Origin: JBFMDN01 sp040753915
GTDB taxonomy: Bacteria > Desulfobacterota > Desulfomonilia > Desulfomonilales > Desulfomonilaceae
Direction: 5' to 3'
NCBI GenBank assembly: GCA_040753915.1
Contig: JBFMDN010000013.1
Coordinates: forward strand, 34,079 to 98,078
Length of the DNA stretch: 64,000 nt
Within the stretch, counting starts at the first letter, position 1. Every line of letters begins with the position of its first letter. Shown in pieces: positions 50,784 through 60,238 of the stretch. A model generated the notes under the pieces. That model saw only the letters and a list, made by a program, of their open reading frames with translations. It was not told the origin of the DNA and did no database searches. Position numbers and translations under genes: made by a program.

Positions 50784-51518
50784 CTAACGCCGGCGCGCCG
50801 CGATCTTTTCAGCAATGCGACGATATCCGGCCCCCTCGCATTTGGCAGCGCACGGCAATATAGGCCTCTCGTAATAACAAAGGCCCGGGCACGCGTGTGT
50901 GCCTATTAGCGTTCTACCCCGCTCTCGGAGGCGTGCCACCCGGGACACAGGCACTTCGATCGTATTTCCACAGGAATGAGAAAAAAGGTACCAACCTTGT
51001 GAAAAATCGTCCAGACATGCCCGATATCCTTCGAGAGAGGTTTCGGAATCCCTAAGAAACGCGCATATTCCGTTCCATATTCTGCCACAGCGCGAACAAG
51101 CAATCGTCTTCGGCGCGGTGGAGCCACCCGAACCGCCCTGGAGACTGCTCATGTCGTTTTCAGCGTGGTTGCTCCGAAGGCTTTGATCAGACTCGATGGA
51201 AGCTTCTATGTGATACAACGCCAACCAGCGGAGCAACTTGTCAGCGGTCGTATGGGCCCACGATTTTCTTGCAGACGTGTCATCAGTTTGGAAATCTTCG
51301 AAGGGGGGACAACGAAAATAGAGCCAGCCTGCATATCCGCCAAACGGAGTACCATCCGTGGGGCGATTGCATGCCATCACTCCCCGAGCGATCTGCGTGT
51401 CCACGGGTACGACAACGTGGTACTGATCACCTCGTGGAGAGACCCCAATCCAGCCTTCATTGCCTGAAGTTTGCGGAAGGGTGGCTCTCAGAATGTCTTG
51501 GAATTTGACTCGCAGCAT
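50784..51518 (-). CDS. Cys-rich protein of unknown function
   Basis: A 244-residue protein not recognised. The N-terminal half is soluble (VKFQDILRATLPQTSGNEGWIGVSP ... WLYFRCPPFEDF). The C-terminal half has several paired cysteines: CSRCGRIWNGICAF, FSHSCGN, THACPGLCYY and LPCAAKCEG, which could bind zinc or an iron-sulfur cluster. It precedes the second hydroxylase operon on the same strand, so an accessory role is possible. No clear ribosome site is seen at the ATG. Confidence 0.6.
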   Translation of the reverse strand: MLRVKFQDILRATLPQTSGNEGWIGVSPRGDQYHVVVPVDTQIARGVMACNRPTDGTPFGGYAGWLYFRCPPFEDFQTDDTSARKSWAHTTADKLLRWLALYHIEASIESDQSLRSNHAENDMSSLQGGSGGSTAPKTIACSRCGRIWNGICAFLRDSETSLEGYRACLDDFSQGWYLFSHSCGNTIEVPVSRVARLRERGRTLIGTHACPGLCYYERPILPCAAKCEGAGYRRIAEKIAARRR

Positions 51519-51618
51519 GGTTGCGCTGAACCGATTTCGCTATCAAGAACTTTGCACATATCAGAATACCGCGAGGACCGAAGCGTGTCAACCTATAAAC
51601 CCTTTCATGGGAAAACCA

Positions 51619-51647
51619 TTGACAGGCAGACAGGAAAAGGTTACATA
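51619..51647 (+). promoter_or_regulatory. possible sigma-70 promoter for the IclR gene
   Basis: TTGACA at 51619-51624 and the weak box TACATA at 51642-51647 are 17 bases apart, about 85 bases before the IclR start. Confidence 0.4.
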
Positions 51648-51730
51648 GCAGGCCAGTTCATCATCGTGAACATTACTTCTGGGGGTCCAGGCCGGGCGGA
51701 TAGAATCGACGGGAACCCACAGGGATAATT

Positions 51731-52537
51731 ATGAAAAAAAAAGCCACTCCCATAGCGTATTCCGCGCCCATTGTTTCCAAAGCCATGCGGGTGCTCAAAT
51801 TCATCATTACTGCCTCTACCAACCCGGGTATTAGCGATATCGCTGCACGACTCTCTCTTGCTAAGTCGACAACCCACGGAATCCTGGCGGCTCTGGAAGA
51901 AACAGGCTGGGTTCTCAGGGATCCTATCACCAGGAAATACACAGCCGGATACGCGGTGAAAAACATAGCCGCAGAGGCGAAAGTGCGGGTCCCTCTCGTG
52001 TCGCAGGCACGCCCGTTGCTCGAGAAAATGAGCGTGGATGTGGAGGAAGATATTTTCCTCGGCATGTGCACCGGGCACCATATACTCATCCTCGACCAGA
52101 TCGAATCTTCCAAAGAACTGAAGGTCACCGCAAGGCCCGGAACTCGACTGCCGTTTTACGCCGGATCCGTGGGTAAGCTCTTCCTTGCTTACCTGGATCA
52201 GGACATCCTGGAAAAAATTCTGCTTCAGAATCCCCTCCCCCAGTATACGTCCGACTCGATCACGGACATGAATCGTTATCGCGAGGAGCTTGAGGAAGTC
52301 CGGCGGACCGGCATTGCCCGCGACATGGGCGAATACCTTCCCAACGTGGGGTCTGTGGCAGCCCCCATCTTCTACGGAAAGAAGAACAGAAGGCGCATGG
52401 TTGCGGGCTTCTGGCTGGTCGGGCTGGACTGGCATCAAGTCCCGGGAAAGATGGACGTGGCGGCAAGACTTGCCCTCAGGACGAGCGAGAAGCTTTCCGC
52501 GGCCATCAGCAGCGCGTACGGGGATATCAACTCTTGA
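51731..52537 (+). CDS. IclR-family transcriptional regulator
   Basis: A 268-residue regulator with the IclR winged helix (VLKFIITASTNPGISDIAARLSLAKSTTHGILAALEETGWV) and the C-terminal effector domain (LPFYAGSVGKLFLAYLD, RGTGIARDMGEY-like segment). IclR proteins often control aromatic or heterocyclic catabolism, and the neighbouring, divergent hydroxylase operon is the obvious target. The effector is unknown. Confidence 0.88.
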   Translation: MKKKATPIAYSAPIVSKAMRVLKFIITASTNPGISDIAARLSLAKSTTHGILAALEETGWVLRDPITRKYTAGYAVKNIAAEAKVRVPLVSQARPLLEKMSVDVEEDIFLGMCTGHHILILDQIESSKELKVTARPGTRLPFYAGSVGKLFLAYLDQDILEKILLQNPLPQYTSDSITDMNRYREELEEVRRTGIARDMGEYLPNVGSVAAPIFYGKKNRRRMVAGFWLVGLDWHQVPGKMDVAARLALRTSEKLSAAISSAYGDINS

Positions 52538-52596
52538 TACGCGGTCCGGCATTTCCAGCCGTCCTTCCATGAACTGTCAGCGCGAGGTCGTTTACG

Positions 52597-53097
52597 TCAA
52601 TGCCTGCCTAAGAATCGCGCTTCGATGAAATTGCACAATTGCCGCGGATCATCGAGATCAAAGACTGGAACGTCATTTGGGGGCGAGGAATAATCTCCTG
52701 CGATGGCGATGAGATTCTCGTCGTCCGTACAGAGAAGCTCCCGTCGCAACTCCCTCCGGAACACCTCAATCTTGGGATGTCTCTCCCTCTTGTATCCTTC
52801 GGTGATCACGATGTCCACGTCGCGCACGAACAGATCGCGTATCTCATCGAGGGTATGATCGTGATCCGTATCGGCAACGACGGCGATCTTGGAGGGAGAA
52901 GATATTATTGTCATGCACGCTCCCGCCTGTTTGTGCCTCCACGAGTCTTTCCCCTCATGGTCTATATCGAAACTGTGGGCATCGTGCTTCACGGTTGCTA
53001 CGCGCCATCCCCGGGATCGCAGCTCTCGCACTACTTTTTCCAGCAACGTGGTCTTGCCTGTGTCGGATTTTCCGACGATGGATAGGATGGGGATCAT
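52597..53097 (-). CDS. mobB: molybdopterin-guanine dinucleotide biosynthesis protein MobB
   Basis: A 166-residue P-loop GTPase-like protein with MobB hallmarks: IVGKSDTGKTTLLEKVVRELRSRGWRVATVKHDAH near the N-terminus, DIVITEGYKRERHPKIEVFR in the middle. MobB assists MobA in attaching GMP to the pterin for bis-PGD enzymes such as the formate dehydrogenases in this window. Confidence 0.92.
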   Translation of the reverse strand: MIPILSIVGKSDTGKTTLLEKVVRELRSRGWRVATVKHDAHSFDIDHEGKDSWRHKQAGACMTIISSPSKIAVVADTDHDHTLDEIRDLFVRDVDIVITEGYKRERHPKIEVFRRELRRELLCTDDENLIAIAGDYSSPPNDVPVFDLDDPRQLCNFIEARFLGRH

Positions 53098-53190
53098 GCA
53101 AAAAACCCTTTCGAGTTGGAAGCAAACGTCTTAGAATAAACGACTCGACTGATGATTTCCATCACATAGCGGAAAAACGTGGAGAAGCCA

Positions 53191-54447
53191 ATGACTTTGC
53201 AGGATGAAGTACTCCGAGTGGCGAAAGCAACGCACAAAGCGGCCAGACAAGCGGCATCGCTTCCTATGAAGACCAAAGAGAAAATCCTTTTGGAAATGGC
53301 CCGAGCGTTGCGGGAGTCAAGATCCCGCCTGCAAGAAGAAAACCAAAAAGACCTGGAGCTGGGCAAGGCCCAGGGGCTCTCCAGCGCGATGCTGGATCGA
53401 CTCACGCTTTCAGACAAGGTTATCGAGCAAACCGCAGCGGGAATGGAAGAAATAGCAGCCTTTCCTGACCCCGTGGGTGAAATAGTGAGAATGTGGACCC
53501 GTTCCAACGGGATGCGGGTCGGTCGAATGCGAATTCCCCTGGGAGTAATTGGAATCATTTATGAATCCAGGCCTAACGTCACCGCCGACGCTGCTGCTCT
53601 CTGTTTAAAGGCCGGCAACGCTGTGATCCTTCGAGGCGGGTCGGAGGCAGCGAGGTCCAATGCAGCGATCGTGGCGTTATTCAAGGATATTCTCGAGACT
53701 AACTCGGTTGATCCGGATGTGGTCAATATGCTTCCGACAACGGATCGGGAAGCCATTCTACACCTTCTCAAGCTCGAGGACCTCGTAGACCTGATTATTC
53801 CTCGTGGGGGCGAGCAGCTTATACGATTCGTCGCCGAAAATTCCCGAATCCCGGTCATCAAGCACTACAAGGGCGTCTGCCACCTGTACGTGGACGCAGC
53901 GGCCGAGCTTGACATGGCAATCAAGCTGACTCTCAATTCGAAAGTCCAGCGTCCCGGGGTCTGCAACGCCCTGGAAACCCTTCTGGTTCACAAGTCGATT
54001 GCAAGCGAATTCCTGCCTCGCGTAAGCCAGGAGCTGATTGAGGCCGGCGTGGAGCTGAGAGGGTGCGAGCGGTCACGTTCTATCGTGCCCTCCATGAAGC
54101 AGGCTTGCGAAGACGATTGGTACGCAGAGTATCTCGAGCTAATTTTGGCGGTTAAGGTTGTGGATTCCATTGATGAGGCCATCGACCATATTGCCAAGTA
54201 CGGCTCCCTCCATACCGAATCTATAGTGACCCGTGACTATCATGCTTCTCAGAAGTTTCTCAAGGAGGTCAATTCCTCCTCTGTGATTGTCAACGCGTCC
54301 ACGAGGATGAGTGACGGATACGTGTACGGACTCGGAGCAGAAATAGGAATCAGCACGACAAAGCTCCACGCATTCGGCCCCATGGGAGTGGAGGACCTCA
54401 CCACCACGAAGTTCATCGTTCTCGGAGACGGTCAAATCCGAGAATGA
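53191..54447 (+). CDS. proA: gamma-glutamyl phosphate reductase
   Basis: A 418-residue ProA, the second step of proline synthesis, reducing gamma-glutamyl phosphate to glutamate semialdehyde. Visible signatures are PLGVIGIIYESRPNVTADAAALCLKAGNAVILRGGSEA, the catalytic Cys region GVCHLYVD/RPGVCNALETLLVH, and FGLGAEIGIST-like YVYGLGAEIGIST. The start ATG at 53191 has GGAG seven bases upstream. No proB is in the window. Confidence 0.94.
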   Translation: MTLQDEVLRVAKATHKAARQAASLPMKTKEKILLEMARALRESRSRLQEENQKDLELGKAQGLSSAMLDRLTLSDKVIEQTAAGMEEIAAFPDPVGEIVRMWTRSNGMRVGRMRIPLGVIGIIYESRPNVTADAAALCLKAGNAVILRGGSEAARSNAAIVALFKDILETNSVDPDVVNMLPTTDREAILHLLKLEDLVDLIIPRGGEQLIRFVAENSRIPVIKHYKGVCHLYVDAAAELDMAIKLTLNSKVQRPGVCNALETLLVHKSIASEFLPRVSQELIEAGVELRGCERSRSIVPSMKQACEDDWYAEYLELILAVKVVDSIDEAIDHIAKYGSLHTESIVTRDYHASQKFLKEVNSSSVIVNASTRMSDGYVYGLGAEIGISTTKLHAFGPMGVEDLTTTKFIVLGDGQIRE

Positions 54448-54730
54448 ATCGCTGTCTGAGGTGCATCAGCCGTTGCATGCCGGTTGTCGGTTTTGCCTGT
54501 GCGTCTCGTGGGCTCTCGCCGCGTTTTCCAGGGTTCCGTTTTCTGGGCTTTCCGCGCTGAGGACCGTGTGCTATGCTCTGTTTACTCGGCGCGGAACGTT
54601 CCCGAGATTGTTTGGCGAGGCGAGGAGGCTCCCCGGAGGCCCTGTCTCTTCGGAACAACCATTGTTCGTGGCAAGAGGTACCAGCGGCTCGGAGCGTGTC
54701 GCCGGGACACCATGAAGAAAGGAAGGACAA

Positions 54731-55267
54731 GTGGGCGAGATTCCCAGCACCATGGACCTTATCATGGAACGAACCAAGGGGATGTCTTTGTCACCAGAAG
54801 AAAAGGAGGCATTCCGCAGAGAAGAGATGCAGAAGAAGGCCAAGGGCTTCAAGCTCAGACTTCTCGATGATCCTGCCTGGTCGGACGAGATCGCCGCAGC
54901 GGTGGAAGGGGTGCCGAGAGAAAATCGCGATCTTCTCTGGTCCTTGCTCTGGGAAACAATGGTAGACGGATTAATCGAAGGCGAGCAGCCATTCAAGTAT
55001 CTCGACATCATGGAAAAGCTCCCTCAGGCGAGAGAAAAGCAATCTCTTCTTAAGACGGTCCGCGAAGAATTGCAGTCAGCACTAAAGGACAGAGGCAAGG
55101 ACCGAAAGAAAGCTCTCATTCGGGAAAAAAAGAAACTAGCCTCATTGGGCATTTCTGGAAGCGCAGTAGTACCGAAGATACCGGCGGGCTCAGGCGGAGA
55201 CACTGCGGTGAGAGCCGCAGCAGAGTCCTTTAGGGAGAGGCTCCTGGAGAATACCCGGGCCGCGTGA
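54731..55267 (+). CDS. hypothetical charged helical protein
   Basis: A 178-residue protein, GTG start at 54731 with GGAAGGA upstream. It is rich in Lys, Glu and Arg and mostly helical (SPEEKEAFRREEMQKKAKGFKLRLLDDP, VREELQSALKDRGKDRKKALIREKKKL), ending in a Gly/Ala-rich region. No domain is recognised. It could be a small chaperone-like or nucleic-acid-associated protein. Confidence 0.6.
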   Translation: MGEIPSTMDLIMERTKGMSLSPEEKEAFRREEMQKKAKGFKLRLLDDPAWSDEIAAAVEGVPRENRDLLWSLLWETMVDGLIEGEQPFKYLDIMEKLPQAREKQSLLKTVREELQSALKDRGKDRKKALIREKKKLASLGISGSAVVPKIPAGSGGDTAVRAAAESFRERLLENTRAA

Positions 55268-55342
55268 CGGCACCAGGCGGCCAAGGGACGGAAAGGCCCC
55301 GAGGACGTTCGCTGCTTGGCGTTGGACTAGTGCGGGAGCACG

Positions 55343-57517
55343 CTATCCGCGATGATAGAAAACACTGATGCGGTATTTCTCGTCGCCGATATGCTGAAAA
55401 ACCCCGTCAAAGGCGGCCTGGCATTCTTCTACGTTCGGCCTTCGCATAGGATCGAGGTCAAGCATGGCCTGGACGGTTTCAGCCAGATGCTCAAGGGTGG
55501 TATTCTTCTTGAGGTACGGATTCAGAGTGGTAAGCTTGGGTCTGGGCTCTTTTTCGATGCGGTAGATCTGTTTCACGAGGTCGCTGCGGGATCGCGTCTT
55601 GGGAAAAACCATGGGGAGCTTGCCCGTCAGGAGAACGGTGAAAATTGCTCCCACGCTGTAGAGATCCGATTGATACACGCTCTTGCCCCGTGCCTGCTCG
55701 GGCGCCATGTAAGAGAACGTGCCAACAACTTTGCCCCGAAACAGGTCCTCCATCGCGCCTGGCCCCAGTGCCAGCCCCACCCCGAAATCGATGACTTTGA
55801 TCTGGCAAAGATCGTCGTTTTCATCCACCATGTAGAGCACATTGTCCGTCTTCAGGTCTCTGTGCACGATTCCTTTCGCGCGGAAGAGTCGCAGGCATTC
55901 CAGGAGCTGGTTTATCACTATTTCCAGAACTGCGAGCGAAAGCTTGCTCTCGGTAGTGAACGGGGGCTGGTATTTGACAAGCCAATTACGCTCGACGAGT
56001 TGTGTGAGATTGTCAGTGGGGTGGTATCCGTTCAGGAGCAATCTTTCCCCATCTTGCTCGATAAGCCCGAAGTATTCCACTATGCAGGGATGTTGTTCCG
56101 GATGCTGGACGCGGGCATGCAATGCCGCTTCGTACTGGAGGAGGGCGACCGGATCTCCCAAGCTCGCCGTGGCCTGGGTCTTGACCCGTTTTATGGCTGC
56201 TATTCGGTTTTCGTAAATCCCGATGCTCACCTTACCCATGGCTCCTGAGGAGATGTCGCCGAGAACTTTGACCTTCTTTCCCTTTACCTTGCTCGGATCC
56301 GCCAAGGATTCGACGATCAGCTTGATCAGCCCTGCCATTTCCTCCCTGGTCTTGGTGCTGTACCCTTGCCCGGCTTCGTTGAGATCTTGTTCGGCCTTCT
56401 TCTCCATTTCGGAACGGTCGAGTCGAGGCTTGTAGATTTCGACCGCAGCCTGTCCCCGCTTGTCGAACACTCGATTCGCTCCGTGGTACGCTCCAAACGA
56501 TGAGTGATACCGATATAGGAGATAGCTGAGGACGTGTTGCCCCTGCGGACTGGCCTGATAGAGTTTGTAGAGCTCCGCCATTCTCCTCATCAGGCCTGCA
56601 CCCCGGCGGTGCTTGGCCTTGAGAGCTTTTGCATGGCGCATGGCTTCCCGGGGGTCTTCCAGGTCCACGTAATCCCCGGGCAGCTCGAAAAACGATGCGA
56701 AATCTATCAGAGAAATCAACCACATGTGCGAAGACAAGCCAATCAAGGAGTCGATGTTCGTTGCTGTGGAGATCAGGTGGTCGAGCATCTTCTCATTGAG
56801 AAATTCCGTGAGCAGGTCTTTGTAATAGCCTGAAGCGATACGGTCCACCGAGAACCCGCATCTGAAAAGGAACCACGCCAGGCTGACAATGTCCTCCTCG
56901 ACCTGCAGCCGAGTCGAGCTGTTGAAGAAGTAGAATCGCCGTTGCGGCTCGTATTCCACCATGAGGTGGTGCAGCTCGAGAACAGCACGTTTGACCACAT
57001 CTGCCATACGTGAGACGGTGGTTCCGGCCGACTCGTTTTCGTCTTTGACGACAAAACTGGGAATCAACGTAGCAGTTTGATCTTCGTCGGGAGCGTATCG
57101 TTGCCTGTACTTCTCGTTAAGGGTTTTCAGCTTTTTCTGTAAAATATCGAGCTCGTGGGGCGCGGGGCGGGTGTTTATCGGGGAGTCAAGCCATTTGATT
57201 GCATACAGAAACAGCTTTGCTCCCTGTTCTATTTCCTGTATTTCGTTCCGACTGTCGAGAAGAATGTGATGATCAGAGAATTGCTGAGCCCCTCTGATGA
57301 TTTGGTACAGGGCCTCGTGGTAGGTTATAGTTTCCCGTTCGAGCTGCGGCAAGAGGTCGCGGATGAGAAGGAGCAGGTAGGGAGCTGTTTTCTTGACAAT
57401 TCTCCCAATCTGTCCTAGGGGATCGACTTCGCCTTTTCTCGCGAGCTTGGCGAGCTCCGCGTAATGCTGAACAACACGGTAGAGGTCTTCTCGCAGGGAC
57501 TGGGCATCCCGTTCCAT
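55343..57517 (-). CDS. eukaryote-like Ser/Thr protein kinase with large N-terminal region
   Basis: A 724-residue protein. The N-terminal ~400 residues are helical and unrecognised. The C-terminal kinase domain has a glycine-rich loop GDISSGAMGKVSIG, catalytic Lys in AAIKRVKTQ, HRDLKTDNVLYM, DFGVGLALGPG and SYMAPEQARGKSVYQSDLYSVGAIF, all residues expected for activity. There are no membrane segments. It likely acts with the adjacent TPR protein; the target is unknown. Confidence 0.88.
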   Translation of the reverse strand: MERDAQSLREDLYRVVQHYAELAKLARKGEVDPLGQIGRIVKKTAPYLLLLIRDLLPQLERETITYHEALYQIIRGAQQFSDHHILLDSRNEIQEIEQGAKLFLYAIKWLDSPINTRPAPHELDILQKKLKTLNEKYRQRYAPDEDQTATLIPSFVVKDENESAGTTVSRMADVVKRAVLELHHLMVEYEPQRRFYFFNSSTRLQVEEDIVSLAWFLFRCGFSVDRIASGYYKDLLTEFLNEKMLDHLISTATNIDSLIGLSSHMWLISLIDFASFFELPGDYVDLEDPREAMRHAKALKAKHRRGAGLMRRMAELYKLYQASPQGQHVLSYLLYRYHSSFGAYHGANRVFDKRGQAAVEIYKPRLDRSEMEKKAEQDLNEAGQGYSTKTREEMAGLIKLIVESLADPSKVKGKKVKVLGDISSGAMGKVSIGIYENRIAAIKRVKTQATASLGDPVALLQYEAALHARVQHPEQHPCIVEYFGLIEQDGERLLLNGYHPTDNLTQLVERNWLVKYQPPFTTESKLSLAVLEIVINQLLECLRLFRAKGIVHRDLKTDNVLYMVDENDDLCQIKVIDFGVGLALGPGAMEDLFRGKVVGTFSYMAPEQARGKSVYQSDLYSVGAIFTVLLTGKLPMVFPKTRSRSDLVKQIYRIEKEPRPKLTTLNPYLKKNTTLEHLAETVQAMLDLDPMRRPNVEECQAAFDGVFQHIGDEKYRISVFYHRG

Positions 57518-57700
57518 CGTCAGCACCTTCAGTCACGAATTCCTACGAGCTTCGAGACATAACTTGCCCAAGACCTCGACCGCGCAAGAAGGTTAAGTCG
57601 GCCGGAACGTTGGATCGAAGGGTTCTTTTCGGGAAACTCTGAGGCAGCAGGCCACTCCCTGTGTCCCTCCAGCATCTCCGCTACACACGAATGGAGAGTT

Positions 57701-59047
57701 TCAGCGAATCTTGCGTTTCGACGACAGCTTGAGCAGACGTTTGAAGTCCGGCATCTGCTTCACACCGTTGAGGGCCTCCTCCATAAGGGCTCTGCGTATA
57801 ACGGCCTCGCCGCCTGCCTTCACGGCAAGATCTAGAATGTCCAGTGCCTGGCGGGACTTCCCCGTTTTTGCATACACGAGCGCAGCATTGTAATGAAGCC
57901 ACTCAGGCTCGAAAGGCTCTTTCTGAGTCAAAGCCTGCCGATAGTACTTGAGAGCGTTTTCGTAATCTCCCATCTCCACGTTCAAGTAAACCAAGCGGCT
58001 GATTGTGTATGGCATCAGGTCGGAACACTTCTGAATGACCTGGTAAATCTCTATCGTCTTGCGTTTATTCCCTAAAATCCAATGAGCCAGGGCAAGGTCT
58101 GCAAGGGCAAACTGATCCTCCGGATCTTTCTTGAGCCCTTTCCGGTAATACTTCACTGCATCTCGGGGTTTCCGCTTCTTGTAAAGAAAGTAGTACCCCA
58201 AGTGAAAATCCACTTGAGCGTCTGCTGGATCGTGCTCGAACGCCTTCTGGAATAGCTCAAGCGCCTCGTCCTCCCGGTCAAGCTCCAGGTATAAGTGCCC
58301 GAGCTCAGTCAAGAACTGGCTATCCAAAGGATTGATGTCCACCGCTTTCCGAAGATAGAAGAGGGCTTTGTTGAAGTCGGACTCATCGAAATAAATCAGC
58401 CCTATATTGAAGTGGGGATCTCCGTTTTCCGAGTCGAGGTCGATTGCTTCCAAGAAATTCCGTTTCGCCTCGTCGATCCTCCCCATCTTCCAGCAAATAA
58501 GGCCTCGATTATTGAACAGGTACGCGCAGGTACTTCCTCCCACTCGGATCGCCGCGTCAATAAGCTCACTCGCCTCGTCCAGGCGGTCCTCATCGTACCT
58601 CATGAGCGCCATCTCATTGAGCGCCTTGACGATTCTTTCTCTCTCCCATTCCGCGATGCGGCTGTAGACCAGCCGACCGGCGCGAAGCAGGGTGAGATCC
58701 CCCTCATCCACGATCAAAGTGAAATCGTTGATCTCGGTAAGCTCGTCTGAATAGCAGACTTCGACTGCAAAAACCGGGGGCTTGCCGTCCGCGCCCATGC
58801 AAGAAAGGTAATGGTAGATGACCCGATCCGAGCTTTCCCCCACATCCCATATTTCGTCGGGATTCTCCAGCGTGAATTCCACCCAGGACAGAAACCCCGC
58901 TTTCCCGAGTCCGGAAACCGCGCGATCTATGTGCGGCATGGCCTTCTCGATCGAGCTTCTTTCCGGAAACGCCGGTAGCAACGTGGCAAACACACTTTCT
59001 TCCCGGCTATCCTCGGAAAAAGTCTCATTCATATCTACTGTTGCCAT
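57701..59047 (-). CDS. TPR-repeat protein
   Basis: A 448-residue protein. The first ~150 residues are alpha/beta and unrecognised (VIYHYLSCMGADGKPPVFAVEVCYSDEL); about eight tetratricopeptide repeats follow (ALFYLRKAVDINPLDSQFLTELGHLYLELDREDEALELFQKAFEHDP). The start ATG at 59047 has GAGGT upstream. It precedes the kinase gene on the same strand and may be its scaffold or substrate. Confidence 0.87.
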   Translation of the reverse strand: MATVDMNETFSEDSREESVFATLLPAFPERSSIEKAMPHIDRAVSGLGKAGFLSWVEFTLENPDEIWDVGESSDRVIYHYLSCMGADGKPPVFAVEVCYSDELTEINDFTLIVDEGDLTLLRAGRLVYSRIAEWERERIVKALNEMALMRYDEDRLDEASELIDAAIRVGGSTCAYLFNNRGLICWKMGRIDEAKRNFLEAIDLDSENGDPHFNIGLIYFDESDFNKALFYLRKAVDINPLDSQFLTELGHLYLELDREDEALELFQKAFEHDPADAQVDFHLGYYFLYKKRKPRDAVKYYRKGLKKDPEDQFALADLALAHWILGNKRKTIEIYQVIQKCSDLMPYTISRLVYLNVEMGDYENALKYYRQALTQKEPFEPEWLHYNAALVYAKTGKSRQALDILDLAVKAGGEAVIRRALMEEALNGVKQMPDFKRLLKLSSKRKIR

Positions 59048-59429
59048 CCATTACCTCGTCACGTGAGATTGCACCCTCGGTCCATAGCCGTTAGGCCGTC
59101 ACAAATCCAGGGAGTCGAGGCGGCGGTGATCTCACTCATGCCATTTACACATAAAGATCATTCTACCCCAGCTTCGAGAGCTCACCAGCTCTTTGCTCTT
59201 CGTGACGCCATCGCTGGCCCGAAAAAGTCATCTTGAGAAGCCGGTCTCGCTTGCCTACGCCGACATGTCCGTTTCCGCTCCGTCCACTAGCGAAGAGCCC
59301 ATCGGATGGCCACTGCAACATCCCCGTCCGACAGGGGTCTCCCCGCCGACGCACATTCGCCTCTGGATTTCACACCCTATAAGGTTACCATGAAGAGGTC
59401 CCCGGGTCAATTTCTTCCCTGTCCAGAAG
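59048..59429. other. non-coding stretch
   Basis: About 380 bases between two minus-strand genes with no reading frame that looks genuine and no hairpin followed by a T tract. Confidence 0.35.
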
Positions 59430-60215
59430 CTAAGCGCCGTTCATGCGCTCTGATGGCCCGGCAGGTTCCTCCTGGCTCGCATTCCAATGGCTCCACGCGG
59501 CGACGAGCCCGGTTGCCACCAAAGCCGCTGTTTCGGTCCTCAGGATCCCCGGCACCAGACTAACCGGAATGTAGCCCTGATTCAAGGCCAGTCCTTCTTC
59601 GGTTGGATCCCATCCTCCTTCCGGCCCGATGGCAATAGTTACTTCCCGGGGACGGTGCCTGTCCAATACGGCCTGCAACGGCAGGACAGCGGCTACGAGA
59701 GAAAGTACGAGCCGCAACTCGTCGCGGGCAGGCCGGTTCACGAATTCATCAAAGCCGACCGGAACCTCAATCGCCGGAATTGTCAGCCTGCCTGACTGGC
59801 CGGCCGCGGCAACGACGATAGATTCCCATCTCGATTTGCGTTCCTCAGGTCGCCGTGCCGAACGACGGCTCAATAGGGGAACGAACCGAGATACGCCGAG
59901 CTCTGTACCATGTCGGAGTATCTGTTCGAGAGGCCCCGGCCTCACACAGGAAAAGGCGAGCGTAACCTCGATTCCTACTTCCCGGATCTCGTCCACCTTG
60001 TGAACGACTTCCCCGGTTATCCTCCGACTCCGGCAATCGGTCAGACGGACAAGATACTCAGATCGACCGTCAAAGACTCGTACCAGGTTATCGCGCTTCA
60101 GCCGTAAGACTGTACGAAGGTACACGCTGTCGCCGGAGTCGAACTGGACGATTCCCGACGTCAGATTATCGGGAGACACATAGATTCTCTTTGGCTTCAT
60201 GAGCGTGGACACCAT
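59430..60215 (-). CDS. rsmE: 16S rRNA (uracil1498-N3)-methyltransferase
   Basis: A 261-residue SPOUT methyltransferase of the RsmE family: PUA-like N-terminus, EQILRHGTELGVSRFVPLLSRRS, and the knot motifs IAIGPEGGWDPTEEGLALNQG and LVPGILRTETAALVATGLV. ATG at 60215 is used; ATG at 60200 (MKPKRIYVS) fits the family length equally well. It lies 23 bases after the aminotransferase gene. Confidence 0.92.
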   Translation of the reverse strand: MVSTLMKPKRIYVSPDNLTSGIVQFDSGDSVYLRTVLRLKRDNLVRVFDGRSEYLVRLTDCRSRRITGEVVHKVDEIREVGIEVTLAFSCVRPGPLEQILRHGTELGVSRFVPLLSRRSARRPEERKSRWESIVVAAAGQSGRLTIPAIEVPVGFDEFVNRPARDELRLVLSLVAAVLPLQAVLDRHRPREVTIAIGPEGGWDPTEEGLALNQGYIPVSLVPGILRTETAALVATGLVAAWSHWNASQEEPAGPSERMNGA

Positions 60216-60238
60216 GGATCACCGCTTCTTATGAGCCT

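Noticed and set aside
52597..53085. Plus-strand frame opposite mobB
   Set aside because: The minus strand carries the P-loop and MobB motifs.
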